Below are positions 31,957 to 32,500 of a DNA stretch of 32,500 nucleotides, piece after piece. The translations under genes were made by a program, and so were the position numbers. Every line of letters starts with the position of its first letter. Position 1 is the stretch's first letter. The stretch lies in assembly GCF_000002865.3 (NCBI RefSeq), contig NW_001865076.1:175283-207782 (forward strand). Reading direction: 5' to 3'. The notes beneath the pieces were generated by a model. It was not told the origin of the DNA, ran no database searches, and saw only the letters and a list, made by a program, of their open reading frames with translations. Source of the stretch: Monosiga brevicollis MX1. Its lineage: Eukaryota; Opisthokonta; Choanoflagellata; Craspedida; Salpingoecidae.

Positions 31957-32500
31957 TCACCGCTGTGACGCCGCTGGCGCTCGCGCTGCTTGGGATGCTG
32001 CTGCAGCCTCTTCAGGTGACTGGCCCTGTTGGTGCATGGCTTGCAACTCTCGTGCCACTACTGGCGTAGTGCGCATCTTCAAGCCCACAATGTTTGAGAG
32101 CCCAGCCATAAAGGCGGCCCGTTTCAGCTCGCTACGCAACAACGAGGGTCCGTGCACGGCATCAGTGCGAAACAGCTTGTGCGAACCGGCTGGTCTTCCG
32201 CCTCATTCGGAAGACTTACTTCTCAAGATGCGCACGGTGACGCTTGTAGGTCCGCTCAAATGCGGCCAGCTGCGCCGGCTGCATTTCCCGGCAGCGGGTG
32301 TAATAGGCATCCTTGCCCTCATCGTTGGGCTTGGCTTCGGGCCGGCGGACGAGGCGTCGCATCTCCGGATCATCAGAGGCCTACACAAGTTTTTCCGTTG
32401 AGGCACTGGCATACTTGGTAGACTGGGTTTGAGAGGCAAAGGGGGTTTTCTCCTCACCTTGCATTGCCGCATGAACAAGGAGCGGCTAGGCGGCTTGTAT
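31957..32500 (-). CDS. Unrecognised protein, 3' exons only (5' end outside window)
   Basis: Three exons are visible on the minus strand: 32500-32458 (partial, ends AAG|GTGAGG), 32380-32220 (ends GAA|GTAAGT), and 32131-31957 with a TGA stop. Phases are consistent (0, then 2). The encoded 125-odd residues are hydrophilic and helical, with DAYYTRCREMQPAQLAAF, a basic YKRHR segment, a more hydrophobic AAFMAGLSNIVGLK segment and an Ala/Gln-rich tail. No domain is recognised. It converges on JMJD4 with a very short intergenic gap. Confidence 0.65.

Noticed and set aside
1-32500. tRNA, rRNA, transposase or viral genes
   Set aside because: None recognised on either strand by reading; no terminal inverted repeats or integrase/reverse-transcriptase motifs were seen.

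Overview
The window looks like nuclear DNA from a choanoflagellate (Monosiga/Salpingoeca type). The evidence is a metazoan-like gene set (receptor tyrosine kinase with LRR and LDL-A ectodomain, SH3-bearing DOCK1-type exchange factor, gankyrin, JMJD4, CTC1). Genes are dense and split by many short GT-AG introns (mostly about 40-360 nt), coding DNA is GC-rich, and microsatellites are abundant between genes. The species is inferred; no rRNA or organelle marker is present. All gene models were built by hand from reading frame, splice-site phase and family motifs.

Layout: 673-2849 (-) Ser-rich nuclear protein with one MYT1/L3MBTL-type C2HC zinc finger; 2850-4438 divergent promoter region full of GT and GA microsatellites; 4439-6374 (+) 12-TM major facilitator transporter, 6 exons; 6664-7794 (-) gankyrin/PSMD10, 6 exons, 224 aa; 8086-13466 (-) a 15-exon, 1326-aa receptor with signal peptide, LRRs, LDL-A, one TM helix, two successive degenerate kinase domains and a C-terminal tyrosine kinase; 14087-23325 (-) DOCK1-family Rac/Cdc42 exchange factor of about 31 exons; 23801-29346 (-) CTC1-like telomere-replication protein; 29530-30056 T-free minisatellite; 30216-31878 (+) JMJD4; 31957 to the right edge (-) 3' part of an unrecognised gene.

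The genes do not form one pathway. The receptor and the DOCK protein are adjacent on the same strand and both belong to tyrosine-kinase/Rac signalling, but nothing in the sequence shows they are functionally linked. Gankyrin (proteasome assembly), CTC1 (telomere replication) and JMJD4 (2-oxoglutarate oxygenase acting on translation termination factor in animals) are housekeeping-type neighbours.

The most noteworthy object is the receptor, which appears to carry three kinase folds in series (pseudokinase, pseudokinase, active tyrosine kinase) behind one transmembrane helix. The second pseudokinase and the active kinase share one exon, so at least that pair is certainly in one polypeptide.
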